Shown here: positions 34,425-45,266 of the stretch, one piece after another
How the letters are laid out: each line of letters starts with the position of its first letter
Numbering within the stretch: the stretch's first letter is position 1
Origin: Cochlodiniinecator piscidefendens
GTDB lineage: Bacteria > Pseudomonadota > Alphaproteobacteria > Rhodobacterales > Rhodobacteraceae
NCBI RefSeq assembly: GCF_011326755.1
Contig: NZ_JAAOIE010000001.1
Coordinates: forward strand, 460,344-524,343
Length of the DNA: 64,000 nt
Direction of reading: 5' to 3'
Notes under the pieces: generated by a model
Seen by the model: only the letters and a program-made list of their open reading frames with translations
What the model was told of the DNA's origin: nothing
Databases searched by the model: none
Translations under genes and position numbers: made by a program

Positions 34425-36833
34425 TTAGTGCGCCCGGGCACTTGCACCACCATCAGCAGCCAAAGCTGCTTTCGCTGCGGCAGCTTCTTCCGCTGCTTCG
34501 TCCCATTCAATTGGCTCTGGAGCCTCAACCAACGCTAGTTTAAGAACTTCAGACACGTGACTGACCGGAATGATTTCCAAGCCTTCTTTCACATTGTCGG
34601 GAATCTCAGGCAAATCTTTCGCGTTTTCTGCGGGGATAAGAACCGTTTTAATCCCACCACGCAAAGCAGCCAGCAATTTCTCTTTCAATCCGCCAATAGC
34701 AAGCGCATTTCCGCGGAGCGTCACCTCGCCCGTCATGGCGATATCTTTACGCACCGGAATACCAGTCAACACTGACACGATTGAGGTCACCATAGCCAAG
34801 CCAGCAGATGGGCCATCCTTTGGCGTTGCACCTTCTGGCACGTGAACGTGGATATCAACCTTTTCAAAGCGCGGCGGTTTCACCCCGATTGCAGGGCTGA
34901 TCGAACGTACATAGCTTGCTGCGGCTTCAATAGACTCTTTCATCACATCGCCAAGCTTGCCAGTCGTTTTCATCCGACCTTTGCCTGGCAATTTCAGAGC
35001 CTCAATTGACAACAAATCACCGCCGACCGAGGTCCAAGCCAAACCAGTAACGACTCCGACCTGATCCTCTTGCTCAGCCAATCCATAGCGGAACCGCTTC
35101 ACGCCGAGAAAGTCTTCAATGTTATCGCCGGAAACGACAACTTTCTCTTCTTCCTTTTTGACGATTTTTGTCACTGCTTTACGGGCAAGTTTCGCGATCT
35201 CACGTTCGAGGTTACGCACCCCTGCTTCGCGTGTGTAACGGCGGATCATGGATTGCAAAGCATCTTCGGTAATTTCGAATTCGCCTTTCTTCAAGCCATG
35301 GTTTTTCACCTGTTTGTCGATCAAATGCTGTTTGGCAATCTCAGCTTTTTCATCCTCGGTGTACCCAGCGAGCGAAATAATTTCCATCCGGTCCAAAAGT
35401 GGGCCCGGCATATTGTAGGAGTTAGACGTCGTCAGGAACATCACATTGGACAGGTCGTATTCGACCTCCATGTAGTGATCGACAAATGTTGCGTTCTGTT
35501 CAGGATCAAGAACTTCAAGCATGGCAGACGCAGGGTCACCACGGAAATCCTGGCCCATCTTGTCAATTTCGTCTAGCAAAATCAGAGGATTGGTTGTTTT
35601 TGCCTTTTTCAACGCTTGAATAATTTTACCCGGCATAGATCCGATATAAGTCCGACGGTGACCACGAATTTCGCTTTCGTCGCGTACCCCACCTAGGGAA
35701 ATGCGGATAAATTCGCGTCCTGTCGCCTTAGCCACAGACTTACCAAGCGACGTTTTACCAACGCCGGGAGGACCAACGAGACACAGGATCGGACCTTTGA
35801 GTTTCTGCGAACGCTGCTGCACCGCAAGGTATTCAACGATCCGCTCTTTGACTTTCTCAAGCCCATAGTGATCATCATCAAGCACTTTCTGTGCGCGATT
35901 AAGGTCTTTCTTAACCCGCGATTTCACACCCCATGGGATCGCCAAAACCCAATCAAGGTAATTGCGCACAACTGTTGCTTCGGCAGACATTGGACTCATA
36001 TTTTTGAGTTTTTTAACTTCGGCGTCTACTTTTTCACGGGCTTCTTTTGACAGCTTAATGTCTGCAATTTTTGCCTCAAGCTCAGCGATCTCGTTAGAGC
36101 CCTCTTCACCGTCGCCCAGTTCTTTCTGAATGGCTTTCATTTGCTCATTCAAATAGTATTCGCGTTGGGTGCGTTCCATTTGCGATTTAACGCGGGTTTT
36201 TATTTTCTTCTCAACCTTCAGAACGCTCATTTCGCCTTGCATCAGACCATAAACTTTTTCCAAACGCTCAGCAACGTTAAGCGTTTCCAGAAGCTCCTGC
36301 TTTTGGTCTACTTCAACACCCAAATGCCCAGCAACCAAATCGGCAAGTTTGTCACTTTCACGCGTTTCAGCGACGGCGGCCAGTGCTTCTTCTGGAATGT
36401 TTTTCTTAATCTTAGCGTAACGTTCAAATTCATCGCCAACGGACCGTAGCATCGCCTCAACGATTTGTGCATCGCCTGGTATTTCTTCGAGCAGCTCGGC
36501 AGATGCCTCAAAGAAATCTTCGTTTTCGACAAAATCCGTGATCCGCACGCGTGACCGCCCTTCGACCAGAACTTTAACGGTTCCATCGGGCAGTTTTAGA
36601 AGTTGCAGAACATTCGCCAAGACGCCTGTGCGATAGATGCCTTCTTCGGAAGGTTCATCAATGCTTGGGTCAATTTGCGAAGACAGCAGAATTTGTTTGT
36701 CGTCCTGCATCACCTCTTCGAGGGCGCGGACAGATTTCTCACGTCCAACAAACAGCGGCACAATCATATGTGGGAAAACCACAATATCGCGCAGCGGTAG
36801 GACAGGGTAAGATTGGCTGAGTTGCTCGTGCAT
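34425..36833 (-). CDS. lon: Endopeptidase La (Lon protease)
   Basis: An 802-residue LonA that unfolds and degrades damaged and regulatory proteins in the cytosol, using ATP. The N-terminal substrate domain opens with YPVLPLRDIVVFPHMIVPLF. The AAA module has Walker A GPPGVGKTSLGKS near residue 355 and Walker B LILLDEIDKMG near residue 420. The C-terminal serine protease domain carries catalytic Ser in TPKDGPSAGLAM near residue 677 and the partner Lys in GGLKEKLLAA near 720. Length is typical. A heat-shock-type promoter lies upstream. Confidence 0.97.
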   Translation of the reverse strand: MHEQLSQSYPVLPLRDIVVFPHMIVPLFVGREKSVRALEEVMQDDKQILLSSQIDPSIDEPSEEGIYRTGVLANVLQLLKLPDGTVKVLVEGRSRVRITDFVENEDFFEASAELLEEIPGDAQIVEAMLRSVGDEFERYAKIKKNIPEEALAAVAETRESDKLADLVAGHLGVEVDQKQELLETLNVAERLEKVYGLMQGEMSVLKVEKKIKTRVKSQMERTQREYYLNEQMKAIQKELGDGEEGSNEIAELEAKIADIKLSKEAREKVDAEVKKLKNMSPMSAEATVVRNYLDWVLAIPWGVKSRVKKDLNRAQKVLDDDHYGLEKVKERIVEYLAVQQRSQKLKGPILCLVGPPGVGKTSLGKSVAKATGREFIRISLGGVRDESEIRGHRRTYIGSMPGKIIQALKKAKTTNPLILLDEIDKMGQDFRGDPASAMLEVLDPEQNATFVDHYMEVEYDLSNVMFLTTSNSYNMPGPLLDRMEIISLAGYTEDEKAEIAKQHLIDKQVKNHGLKKGEFEITEDALQSMIRRYTREAGVRNLEREIAKLARKAVTKIVKKEEEKVVVSGDNIEDFLGVKRFRYGLAEQEDQVGVVTGLAWTSVGGDLLSIEALKLPGKGRMKTTGKLGDVMKESIEAAASYVRSISPAIGVKPPRFEKVDIHVHVPEGATPKDGPSAGLAMVTSIVSVLTGIPVRKDIAMTGEVTLRGNALAIGGLKEKLLAALRGGIKTVLIPAENAKDLPEIPDNVKEGLEIIPVSHVSEVLKLALVEAPEPIEWDEAAEEAAAAKAALAADGGASARAH

Positions 36834-36906
36834 GCTCTTTCCTTTTATGCAAGGAAACTCTGGCCCCTATATAGGCAGCGCTTGGTTTCCTCCGGTTCGG
36901 CTTTAG

Positions 36907-36936
36907 TACGTGGGGCTTCAGTGCCCTTCTTTCAAG
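36907..36936 (-). promoter_or_regulatory. Sigma-32-like heat-shock promoter of lon
   Basis: On the minus strand CTTGAAA (36930-36936) is followed after 14 nt by CCCCACGTA (36907-36915), close to the sigma-32 consensus CTTGAA and CCCCAT-TA. Transcription would start near 36900, giving a leader of about 67 nt before the lon ATG. The 321-bp gap from 36834 to 37154 shows no other supported feature. Confidence 0.55.
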
Positions 36937-37154
36937 CCAGACTCATGTCGTTCGTCGGGCAGTTTGCACATTGTCTATTCAAGGAGCAAGAGACCAAGCG
37001 CCTAAAACCCATCGAATTTTTCATTCAAATTGCTTTGCTGGTAGGTGCAAAAAAATATTTGTCTGAATTGCCTAAAATACAGGCAAAAACATAAGCGTGA
37101 CTTTCATTTGGTTTCTTTCAGGTTATCATAAAGAAACAGCGCCTTAGGACGAAA

Positions 37155-38759
37155 ATGACCAAACAGCCCAATATCGTAGTGATCATCGCTGACCACGTTG
37201 CCTTTGAAGGTCATTATGGTCAGGACCGGTTTGAATATCGCTGGCCGAATCTTGAAAAAATTGCCGGCAAAGGTTGCTGGTTTGACAAAGCTTATGCCAT
37301 CACGCCGATCTGCACCCCCTCTAGGGCGAGCTTCCTAACTGGGAAACGCCCTGACAAGCATGGGCTACGCTGGAACAGCGAATATCCGATCCCACATAAT
37401 CGTCGGGATTTTCGTGCTGATGAACGTCTTTATTGCGACGCACTAAACGATGCGGGATATGACAATTACTACTACGGAAAATGGCACTGTGGTGTAAATA
37501 AAACCGCGCAAGATTACGGTCTAACCGGCTGGAGCCTCCCGGAATACGGAAATCTATATGCCTCGACAGCTTATAAAGCCTATCTCGCACGTATAGGCGA
37601 AGAACAGCCCCGTTGCCGGATTGACTATCATTTGCTGCGCCCAGAACTAAACGGTTCTGAGGTTTTAATGGACCCGGATGAACCGTGGGATTTTATGGAT
37701 GGTGCTGGTGTTTTGCTGGGGTCTCCTGAGGTTCAAGAACAGTTTTTTGTTGCCAATATGGCCATTGATCAGCTGAACGAAATCGCACGGGCACCACGCG
37801 AAGAACCTTTTTCTATGGTGATCAGCCTATGGGGGCCACATCACCCCTACTATCCCTCTCAGGATTACGTTGATCAAATTGATCATGCTGCCATCCCCCC
37901 TTATCCGAGCTTTGATGAGGATCTGAATGACAAACCATGGCGCTACCGGGTTCAGCGCGATCTCAGATGCCAGCACCGCGCGTTTGAACGCTGGCCAAGT
38001 TGGGACATTTGGCAAAAGGTCATGGGCCACTGTTATGCTGCTGGGTTGCAAACCGATGCTGCAATTGGACGGATTGCCGATTGTTTAGCTGATACTGGTT
38101 TGGATCAAGACACGTTATTCATCATTACCGCAGACCACGGTGATGGCATTGCCGCCCACGGTGCGGGGTGGGATAAATATTCAAGCTTCACCGAAGAAAT
38201 CGGACGCATTCCGCTTGTTATGACATGGCCAAGTCACATTCCAGAGGGCAGCAAGGTCAAAGCGCCTGTTAACCTTCTTGATGTGACGGCAACCTTTTTA
38301 TCTGCTGGGCAGGCCCGTGTTGAACACCCCCTGCCCTTAGATGGCGATGACCTGCTTCCGCTTATCAAAGGGGAAACACATCGACAGTCAATGATTTGCG
38401 ATCACTTTGGACATTCCGGTGATATCAGTTTTCAGAAGATACTGTATCGCGATGGTTGGAAATATACAGCCTGCTGGGGCGACGATGATGAATTATACGA
38501 TCTAAATACTGATCCGTTTGAACTCAACAATCTGCGCTCGGATACCACGACCACCCAGCGTCAATACGAAATGCGGGCAGAGATCATCGAACATCTCGAA
38601 GCGCGCCGCACCGAACGACGCGCATGGAAACCTGCCGAGTTTTGGGAAGATGGGATCGTGTTTTCCTCACCCGAATGGCCGCGCGAAGAAACCTTGCTTT
38701 TGTATAAATTGACGGAGCTGCAAAAAGCGGCGGATCAAAGTGGCTCAATGTCACCCTGA
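37155..38759 (+). CDS. Sulfatase-family hydrolase
   Basis: A 534-residue alkaline-phosphatase-superfamily enzyme. Cys53 in [13 protein letters not shown] is the residue that sulfatases convert to formylglycine (C-x-P-S-R). Metal ligands are visible as Asp13 in IIADH and Asp327-His328 in ITADHGDG. In the first site His14 replaces the second Asp of the common ADD, seen also in phosphonate or choline-sulfate type branches. There is no signal peptide, so it acts in the cytosol. Substrate is not readable; no sulfatase-modifying enzyme is in the window. The 3' end overlaps tgt by 25 bp, tail to tail. Confidence 0.88.
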   Translation: MTKQPNIVVIIADHVAFEGHYGQDRFEYRWPNLEKIAGKGCWFDKAYAITPICTPSRASFLTGKRPDKHGLRWNSEYPIPHNRRDFRADERLYCDALNDAGYDNYYYGKWHCGVNKTAQDYGLTGWSLPEYGNLYASTAYKAYLARIGEEQPRCRIDYHLLRPELNGSEVLMDPDEPWDFMDGAGVLLGSPEVQEQFFVANMAIDQLNEIARAPREEPFSMVISLWGPHHPYYPSQDYVDQIDHAAIPPYPSFDEDLNDKPWRYRVQRDLRCQHRAFERWPSWDIWQKVMGHCYAAGLQTDAAIGRIADCLADTGLDQDTLFIITADHGDGIAAHGAGWDKYSSFTEEIGRIPLVMTWPSHIPEGSKVKAPVNLLDVTATFLSAGQARVEHPLPLDGDDLLPLIKGETHRQSMICDHFGHSGDISFQKILYRDGWKYTACWGDDDELYDLNTDPFELNNLRSDTTTTQRQYEMRAEIIEHLEARRTERRAWKPAEFWEDGIVFSSPEWPREETLLLYKLTELQKAADQSGSMSP

Positions 38760-39862
38760 GCACGCGTTTCGTGGAAGGTCTTTTGAAACTGCTCAAATGC
38801 CCCCGCCGCAATTGCGTCGCGCATGCCCTGCATCAATTCCTGATAATAATGCAAATTATGCCATGTCAAAAGCATACCAGAAATCATTTCTTTGGCTTTA
38901 AACACATGGTGTAAATAGGCGCGTGAATAATTTGAACAGGCCGGGCATGTGCAGGCCTCATCCAAGGGGCGCGGATCATCTTGATGGCGGGCATTCTTGA
39001 TGTTTACAACACCGTTGCGGGTAAACGCCTGACCTGTACGACCTGACCGACTGGGCAGCACGCAGTCAAACATATCAATGCCGCGCGCAACACCGCCCAC
39101 CAAATCATCGGGTTTGCCAACCCCCATCAGATACCGCGGCTTATCTGTTGGCAACATGTCCGGTGCGTAATCAAGCACGTCAAACATCATCCCTTGGCCT
39201 TCGCCAACGGCCAAACCACCAACGGCGTAGCCCTCAAATCCGATCTCCTGAAGTTTTTCCGCGCTTTCAGCGCGCATATCGCGAAAGGTTGAACCCTGCT
39301 GAATACCGAACAATGCATATCCGGGGCGATCACCAAAGGCTTCGCGTGAACGCCCTGCCCACCGCATTGACAGTTGCATCGATTCAAACGCTTGCTTTTC
39401 CGTTGCGGGATAAGGCGTGCATTCGTCAAAACACATAACAATGTCGGACCCCAAAAGGCGTTGGATCTCCATCGAACGTTCAGGGGTAATTTCGTGCTTG
39501 GACCCATCCACATGGGATTTGAACGTCACACCACGTTCGGTCAGTTTACGCAAACTGGCCAGCGACATCACCTGAAACCCACCGCTGTCGGTCAAAATTG
39601 GTTTGTCCCAATTCATAAATTTATGAAGCCCACCCAAATTCGCAATCCGCTCGGCCGTTGGGCGCAGCATCAAATGATAGGTATTCCCGAGCAAAATATC
39701 AGCACCCGTTGCCGCAACGCTTTCGGGCATCATCGCCTTTACGGTTGCAGCTGTTCCCACCGGCATGAATGCAGGTGTGCGAATATCGCCCTTTGGGGTG
39801 TGAATAACACCTGTGCGGGCTTTTTGGTCGGTGGCGTGTAGGTCAAAACGAAACTGTGTCAT
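38735..39862 (-). CDS. tgt: tRNA-guanine transglycosylase
   Basis: A 375-residue bacterial TGT that swaps guanine 34 for preQ1 in GU(N) anticodons during queuosine formation. It has the substrate pocket [13 protein letters not shown] near residue 93 with catalytic Asp, [13 protein letters not shown] near 150, catalytic Asp in [17 protein letters not shown] near 270, and the zinc site [18 protein letters not shown] near 310 (Cys3His). The ATG at 39862 gives the normal [12 protein letters not shown] opening; a longer in-frame start 37 codons earlier is rejected. The tRNA-Asp genes here carry a GTC anticodon, a substrate type for this enzyme. Confidence 0.96.
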   Translation of the reverse strand: MTQFRFDLHATDQKARTGVIHTPKGDIRTPAFMPVGTAATVKAMMPESVAATGADILLGNTYHLMLRPTAERIANLGGLHKFMNWDKPILTDSGGFQVMSLASLRKLTERGVTFKSHVDGSKHEITPERSMEIQRLLGSDIVMCFDECTPYPATEKQAFESMQLSMRWAGRSREAFGDRPGYALFGIQQGSTFRDMRAESAEKLQEIGFEGYAVGGLAVGEGQGMMFDVLDYAPDMLPTDKPRYLMGVGKPDDLVGGVARGIDMFDCVLPSRSGRTGQAFTRNGVVNIKNARHQDDPRPLDEACTCPACSNYSRAYLHHVFKAKEMISGMLLTWHNLHYYQELMQGMRDAIAAGAFEQFQKTFHETRAQGDIEPL

Positions 39863-39990
39863 GCGCGCGCAATACGACAAACAGATAAAGAATGCAAAGG
39901 GGACCACGAAAGGATCATTTGAATAAACCAGCGACAAAAAAATGCGCCACACATTACATGCAGCGCATTTCAATTCAGGTTTCGTTTTAC

Positions 39991-40785
39991 TTACAGACCC
40001 AAAGCAGAGCGAATAGCAGTGATCGCAGTTTGTACCAATGCAGGGTTTTCAGCAGCTTGGGTAACCATTGCTTTCAACGCTGTGGTTTGACCCGCATCAA
40101 GACCTGAGCTGTCAATCAACGCATTAACTTGCTCAGCATTGAAGTTTTCTGGTGTCAGTAGGTTCGCAGCAGTCGACATCAACGAAGGTGTTTCAGTGGC
40201 TTCTGGTGTTACGGCTTCAACTGCGTCGGACGCTGCTTCAGTCGTTGCTTCGGCTGCATCACTTGCAACATCTGTTGCTGCTTCCATTGTGTCGCTGGCG
40301 GCGTCAGTTGTTGCCTCTACCGCCTCGCCAGCAGTTTCGGTTGTTGCTTCCATCGCATCGCCTGCCGCTTCAGTCGCAGCATCTGCTGTTTCACTAACGG
40401 TTTCGGTAACAGCATCGACGGCACCCGCAGTCGCATCAGTTGCCGCATCGGCAAGCCCTGTTGCACCTTCGACAGCTTCATTGACTGTTTCGGTAACAGC
40501 CTCAGTAACATTATCTACAACTTCGTTTGCTTGTTCTTCTACGGCTTCAACCGCCTCGTTCACAGCATTTGTCGCTTCTTCACCAACAGATTCGACGGCC
40601 TCAGTAACCTGTTCAGTTAGGCCGGTTGTTGTTTCGGTTGCGGTATCAACAACTGTTTCAGTTGCTTCGCTGACTGCATCCATTGTGCCTGTTGCGGCTT
40701 CTTCCACAGCAGCGCGATTCACATAAGCGTAACCGCCAATACCAGCTGCCAACAAAAGGGCGACAATAATCCAAGTCTTATTCAT
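39991..40785 (-). CDS. Low-complexity Ala/Glu/Thr/Val-rich membrane-anchored protein
   Basis: A 264-residue protein with one N-terminal membrane helix ([19 protein letters not shown], residues 4-22), then about 170 residues of an irregular 7-11-residue pattern such as [20 protein letters not shown], and a globular-looking tail from about 200 ([20 protein letters not shown]). The repeats are strongly amphipathic and should form long helices, as in apolipoprotein-like or LEA-like proteins. Function is unknown; a periplasmic or envelope spacer is plausible. The start at 40785 places the membrane helix at the N-terminus and has AGGAC upstream. It is divergent from infC. Confidence 0.75.
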   Translation of the reverse strand: MNKTWIIVALLLAAGIGGYAYVNRAAVEEAATGTMDAVSEATETVVDTATETTTGLTEQVTEAVESVGEEATNAVNEAVEAVEEQANEVVDNVTEAVTETVNEAVEGATGLADAATDATAGAVDAVTETVSETADAATEAAGDAMEATTETAGEAVEATTDAASDTMEAATDVASDAAEATTEAASDAVEAVTPEATETPSLMSTAANLLTPENFNAEQVNALIDSSGLDAGQTTALKAMVTQAAENPALVQTAITAIRSALGL

Positions 40786-40976
40786 TTTCTGTCCTTTCAA
40801 CTTCGCAAATCTCAACGCGAATGTTTATAAAACCGCAAATGCCCCTTAAACATGACGTGCAGCAAGGGGAAACTCTGCTAAGTTCGCTCAAATTGGTGGA
40901 TATCCGCTTGAAAGAGCTGCAAGAGATGTCTATTTTCACCAAGCACAAATACAGTAACAGCCGAAGGAACAAGGCC

Positions 40977-41522
40977 ATAGCCCGCAGACCCCATAATGCC
41001 CCGCCACAACGTGAAACGGGACCCCGCGTGAATGAACGTATTCGCGCCACCGAAATCCGCCTCATCGGGGCCGAAGGCGAAAACGTCGGTGTGATTCACC
41101 CGGCAAAAGCGATGGTAATGGCCGAAGAAGCCGGGCTTGATTTGGTTGAAATTTCTCCAAACGCAACCCCGCCTGTTTGCAAAATCATGGATTTTGGCAA
41201 GTTCAAATACGAACAGCAAAAACGGGAATCCGAGGCGCGTAAAAAGCAAAAGATTATCGAAATCAAAGAGATAAAGTTCCGTCCCAATACGGATACTAAT
41301 GATTACGAAGTCAAAATGCGCAACGTTTTCAAGTTCCTTGAGAACGGCGATAAGGTTAAGATCTCTTTGCGGTTCCGCGGTCGCGAAATGGCGCACCAGA
41401 ACTTGGGTCGTGAACTTTTGGAACGCGTTGCGGAAGACACTAAAGGTATCGGTAAAGTGGAAAACTTCCCGAAAATGGAAGGCCGCCAGATGATTATGCT
41501 CATTGGCCCGCTTCCAAAATAA
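40977..41522 (+). CDS. infC: Translation initiation factor IF-3, probable ATA start
   Basis: A 181-residue IF-3 that binds the 30S subunit and checks start-codon pairing. N-domain: [20 protein letters not shown], then [20 protein letters not shown]. The linker is [18 protein letters not shown] and the C-domain is [22 protein letters not shown]-3 genes often use rare starts as autoregulation. ATA at 40977, with AAGG 3-6 nt before it and GAAGGA further up, gives the usual length. An in-frame ATG at 40926 would add 17 residues ([17 protein letters not shown]) and cannot be excluded. Confidence 0.93.
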   Translation: MARRPHNAPPQRETGPRVNERIRATEIRLIGAEGENVGVIHPAKAMVMAEEAGLDLVEISPNATPPVCKIMDFGKFKYEQQKRESEARKKQKIIEIKEIKFRPNTDTNDYEVKMRNVFKFLENGDKVKISLRFRGREMAHQNLGRELLERVAEDTKGIGKVENFPKMEGRQMIMLIGPLPK

Positions 41523-41546
41523 ACGCACACAAAGCGTTCATTTATC

Positions 41547-41576
41547 AAAAACCCGGCCATGTGCCGGGTTTTTTTG
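41547..41576 (+). terminator. Intrinsic terminator of infC
   Basis: Stem ACCCGGC/GCCGGGT (41551-41557 with 41563-41569) with AAAA before it and a run of seven T after it, 25 bp after the infC stop. Confidence 0.88.
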
Positions 41577-41602
41577 TCACTTTTTTCTCTATAGCGATTC
41601 GG

Positions 41603-42007
41603 CTAAGCGATACTGCGATCCCCCCTCAGCCACTTGCGAAAATCGACAACGTCAAATCCCAGAGAGAGAAGATCGACCATCAGAAGCAAATAGAGGAATT
41701 TCAAATATTTCGGCTCTGCATTTGGCATCGTAAAAAGAATAACGAAGATTAACGGTCCCCACACAACCAAATGCGGAAGTGACATAAGTTTGGATAAGCC
41801 CCGTTCCCAAGCCATAATCCCAACATTGGGCAGCATTCCCCCAACCGCAAGCAGCGCAATAGCAGCGCCTCCTGGCTGCTCAAAGTAGGTGAGGCTCCAA
41901 AGGTTTACAGGAACCAAGATCACAACAATCCAAATCTGCACCCAAATGGGAATGCGCCTGAAACTTTGCCAGACGTCATTCACCATGGGTTTCATCTTTC
42001 TATCCAT
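41603..42007 (-). CDS. Four-helix membrane protein at the end of the CO dehydrogenase-like operon
   Basis: A 134-residue integral membrane protein with helices at about 22-44, 46-66, 78-96 and 98-116 and a short basic C-terminus (FRKWLRGDRS). It starts 6 bp after the FAD-subunit stop, so it is very likely in the same transcript. No family is recognised. A role in anchoring or in electron transfer to the membrane would fit the location but is a guess. Confidence 0.65.
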   Translation of the reverse strand: MDRKMKPMVNDVWQSFRRIPIWVQIWIVVILVPVNLWSLTYFEQPGGAAIALLAVGGMLPNVGIMAWERGLSKLMSLPHLVVWGPLIFVILFTMPNAEPKYLKFLYLLLMVDLLSLGFDVVDFRKWLRGDRSIA

Positions 42008-42013
42008 ACATAT

Positions 42014-42799
42014 TTAACATGCGCCCACAGAGCGTTTTGTCATGACTTTGACCAGATGCGCGCGATATGCAGCGCTGCCATGCATATCCTCAATCATTCC
42101 CTCTTCGGAACACTTTAGATTCTCGAGTGCGTCCACCGAAAAATCAGCATTGAGCGCTTGCTCTGCGTCGGTCCATCGAAACACCCCATCCTCAGAGGCC
42201 CCGGTCACTGCCACACGAACCCCATCAGCATACTTCGCAACAAATACGGCCACGAGTGCGAACCGAGACGCGGGTTGAACAAACTTTTGATAGTTTGCGC
42301 ATTCAGGAACAGGGAAACGAACCTCAGTAATAATTTCTCCTTCGTCCAAAGCAGTGCTGAACATACCTTCGAAATAATCATCAGCAGCGATTTCACGTGT
42401 ATTCGTGACAATCAAAGCACCCGAACCTAACGCAGCTGCAGGATAACACGCAGATGGGTCATTATTTGCTAACGATCCCCCAATTGTCCCACGATTTCGT
42501 ACTGCAGGATCGCCAATATGTGACGCCAATTCTGCCAGCGCCGGATATGCAGACGCGCCTTCGGCAACTTCACCATGAGTGGTCGCCCCGCCAATGCAAA
42601 CAGAACCACCTGCCCCTTCACAAATTCCCTTCATATCGGAGATACCAGTGAGACTGATAAGCTTTTCAGGTGCGGCCAACCTTTGTTTCAAGGTCGGTAT
42701 CAGGGTTTGCCCACCCGACAGCGCCTGTGCCTCTTCATTTTTCAGGGCCTCAACAGCCTCGGAAACGGATGAGGGCCGTTCTATATCAAATGCATACAT
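42014..42799 (-). CDS. FAD-binding subunit (CoxM-like), CO/xanthine dehydrogenase family
   Basis: A 261-residue medium subunit, a little short for the family (about 270-290). The FAD motifs are intact: EEAQALSGGQTLIPTLKQRL near residue 22-41 (the AGGQS-type loop) and HIGDPAVRNRGTIGGSLANN near 92-111. It passes electrons from the [2Fe-2S] subunit to the quinone pool. It lies 13 bp after the large-subunit stop, in the order small-large-medium that marks form II. Confidence 0.93.
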   Translation of the reverse strand: MYAFDIERPSSVSEAVEALKNEEAQALSGGQTLIPTLKQRLAAPEKLISLTGISDMKGICEGAGGSVCIGGATTHGEVAEGASAYPALAELASHIGDPAVRNRGTIGGSLANNDPSACYPAAALGSGALIVTNTREIAADDYFEGMFSTALDEGEIITEVRFPVPECANYQKFVQPASRFALVAVFVAKYADGVRVAVTGASEDGVFRWTDAEQALNADFSVDALENLKCSEEGMIEDMHGSAAYRAHLVKVMTKRSVGAC

Positions 42800-42812
42800 A
42801 TTCTGTCCCTCC

Positions 42813-45176
42813 TCAGGAATTCATTGCCGACCAAACTTTGGACGGGCTAAGCGGCATATCAATATGGGTAATGTCATGGCCAGCGCGTTGCAGCGCATCG
42901 ACAACGGCATTCACTACTGCAGGGGGCGATCCGATTGCGCCTGCTTCGCCACACCCTTTGACGCCAAGTGGATTGTGAGTACAAGGCGTCTGACAAGAAT
43001 GATCCACCGTGTAATACGGAACGTCATCCGCCCTTGGCATCGCATAGTCCATATATGACCCGGATAACAATTGCCCATCGCTGTCATATACCGCCTGCTC
43101 AAGCAAAGCTTGGCCAATTCCCTGACCAATCCCGCCATGAACCTGACCATCAACAATCATCGGGTTAACGATATTGCCAAAGTCATCTGCCGCTGCAAAA
43201 CTTTTGATGTCGACTTTGCCGGTATCGGGGTCAACTTCGACTTCGCAGGCATAAGCCCCCGAAGGATACGTGAAATTTGCAGGATCATAAAACGCTGTCT
43301 CTTCCAACCCCGGTTCAATATCCTCTAGCGGATAATTATGGGGCACATAAGCCGCAAGCGTCACATCCCCCCAAGCGACCGATTTATCTGTGCCAGCCAC
43401 GGAAAACTGCCCATCCTTAAGCTCAATATCGCTGTCTGCAGCTTCCATCAAATGGGCCGCTATTTTCTTAGCCTTGTTGATAATTTTTTCGGTTGCCTTA
43501 AACATCGCAGATCCGCCAACCGCGAGCGAACGTGACCCGTAGGTGCCCATACCCATCGGCACTTTTGCAGTATCGCCATGCACGATTTCCACCATGCTTG
43601 CATCGATACCAATCATATCCGCTATCACTTGAGGAAAGGCCGTTTCGTGACCTTGCCCGTGGCTGTGGCTACCAGTCATGACAACCAAACCACCCGTCGC
43701 ATTGACCCGCACTGTCGCGCTTTCGTAAAGACCTGCGCGTGCCCCCAGTTGCCCAACAAGGTTAGAAGGCGCAATGCCACAGGCTTCGATATAACAATTC
43801 ACCCCAAGGCCGCGCAATTTGCCATTGGAAGCACTTTGCGCCCGACGCGCCTCAAACCCAGATAGATCTGCGATCTCCGAAAGCTTATCCATCGTCGCAT
43901 GGTAGTCACCCGTATCGTATTCCACGGCAACAGGCGTTGCGTATGGAAACTCAGTGATGAAATTTTTGCGCCGCAGTTCAATCGGGTCAATCCCCATTTC
44001 ACGGGCCGCTTTGTCAATCACGCGCTCTAGCTGGAAAGTGGCCTCTGGTCGCCCGGCCCCGCGATAGGCATCAACAGGCACCGTATTGGTAAACACCGCT
44101 TTGACATTTACATAGATCAGCGGCGTTTTATAGTTCCCCGCCATTAATGTCCCATGCAACCATGTTGGCACGGATGGCGCAAAAGTCGACAGATAGGCCC
44201 CCATGTTTGCATATGTTTCGGTACGCAATGCCTGAAACATACCCTCCGCGTCCATGGCGAGTTCAATTTTGGTAACGTGATCACGCCCATGGGCGTCAGA
44301 CATAAAGGCTTCGGAACGTGAAGATGTCCATTTAACCGGACGACCGCACGCTTTGGCCGCAAAAGTACAAAAGGCTTCTTCGGCGTAGTGGAAAATTTTC
44401 GTTCCGAATCCACCACCCACATCAGGGGACACAACACGCAGTTTGTGTTCTGGTATCCCCAAAACAAACGCCCCCATCAAAAGCCTGATCACATGTGGAT
44501 TTTGCGAGGTTGTATAAAGCGTATGATCATCGGTCGCGCTATTATAGTCGCCAACTGCAACACGGGGCTCCATCGGGTTTGCAATGAGCCGGTTATTCAC
44601 CAACTCAAGCGTTGTCACATGATGTGCACCTTTAATTGCGGCATCAACCGCATCTCGGTTTTCTTCAACAAACCCCCAATCATAACAAAGGTTTGAGATC
44701 AGGTCTTCATGCACCTTCACATCAGAATTTGCGACAGCTGCCTTCATATCAATCACGGCGGGCAGTTCAGAAATGTCGATTTCTATTGCCTCGGCTGCAT
44801 CGCGCGCCTGTTCATATGTTTCAGCAACGACAGCGGCTATCGGATCTCCAACATGACGCACTTTGCCTTGCGCAAGAACGGGGTGTGCTGGTTCTTGCAT
44901 CACCTCGCCAAACCGATCGGTGATTTGCCAACCACAGGGAATGCCACCGACACTTTCGAAATCTGCGCCCGTGAAGATACGCACCACGCCTTCCATTGCG
45001 CTGGCGGCCCCGGTGTCTATTGAATTGATGTGACCATGGGCCAGTTCAGAGCGCACAAAATGTACGTAGGCCTGACCCCGTACATTGATATCATCTGTGT
45101 AATTGCCTTTACCGGTTAGAAACCGGACATCTTCGCGCCGTTTTGGGCTGGCGCCAATGCCTCCATCTGCTGGCAT
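42813..45176 (-). CDS. Molybdopterin-binding large subunit, form II CO dehydrogenase-like (CoxL family)
   Basis: A 787-residue molybdenum hydroxylase large subunit. The active-site signature is AYRGAGR (residues 370-376) rather than the AYxCSFR of true form I CO dehydrogenases, so it is form II, for which CO oxidation is doubtful and other aldehydes or purine-like substrates are possible. Molybdopterin-contact elements include [13 protein letters not shown] near residue 250, [16 protein letters not shown] near 500, and [20 protein letters not shown] near 740 with the catalytic Glu. It opens [22 protein letters not shown]. It is downstream of the 2Fe-2S gene in the same operon. Confidence 0.94.
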   Translation of the reverse strand: MPADGGIGASPKRREDVRFLTGKGNYTDDINVRGQAYVHFVRSELAHGHINSIDTGAASAMEGVVRIFTGADFESVGGIPCGWQITDRFGEVMQEPAHPVLAQGKVRHVGDPIAAVVAETYEQARDAAEAIEIDISELPAVIDMKAAVANSDVKVHEDLISNLCYDWGFVEENRDAVDAAIKGAHHVTTLELVNNRLIANPMEPRVAVGDYNSATDDHTLYTTSQNPHVIRLLMGAFVLGIPEHKLRVVSPDVGGGFGTKIFHYAEEAFCTFAAKACGRPVKWTSSRSEAFMSDAHGRDHVTKIELAMDAEGMFQALRTETYANMGAYLSTFAPSVPTWLHGTLMAGNYKTPLIYVNVKAVFTNTVPVDAYRGAGRPEATFQLERVIDKAAREMGIDPIELRRKNFITEFPYATPVAVEYDTGDYHATMDKLSEIADLSGFEARRAQSASNGKLRGLGVNCYIEACGIAPSNLVGQLGARAGLYESATVRVNATGGLVVMTGSHSHGQGHETAFPQVIADMIGIDASMVEIVHGDTAKVPMGMGTYGSRSLAVGGSAMFKATEKIINKAKKIAAHLMEAADSDIELKDGQFSVAGTDKSVAWGDVTLAAYVPHNYPLEDIEPGLEETAFYDPANFTYPSGAYACEVEVDPDTGKVDIKSFAAADDFGNIVNPMIVDGQVHGGIGQGIGQALLEQAVYDSDGQLLSGSYMDYAMPRADDVPYYTVDHSCQTPCTHNPLGVKGCGEAGAIGSPPAVVNAVVDALQRAGHDITHIDMPLSPSKVWSAMNS

Positions 45177-45266
45177 GAAATCTCTCCCTTAAAACTCGGC
45201 GGGCGATCCCGCCTGCAGCCGATGGGCCCTCCCCGGTCCAATGGCTTTTTCATCAATGCAACGCTT

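Noticed and set aside
36813-37094. 93-codon plus frame
   Set aside because: Runs over the lon start codon and its promoter; no ribosome site or motif.
40139-40726. 195-codon Ala/Ser/Val-rich plus frame
   Set aside because: Antisense of the Ala/Glu/Thr/Val-rich repeat protein, whose start and N-terminal membrane helix on the minus strand are coherent.
42813-45176. Calling the large subunit a true CO dehydrogenase
   Set aside because: The active-site loop is AYRGAGR, not AYxCSFR, so only the form II family assignment is supported.
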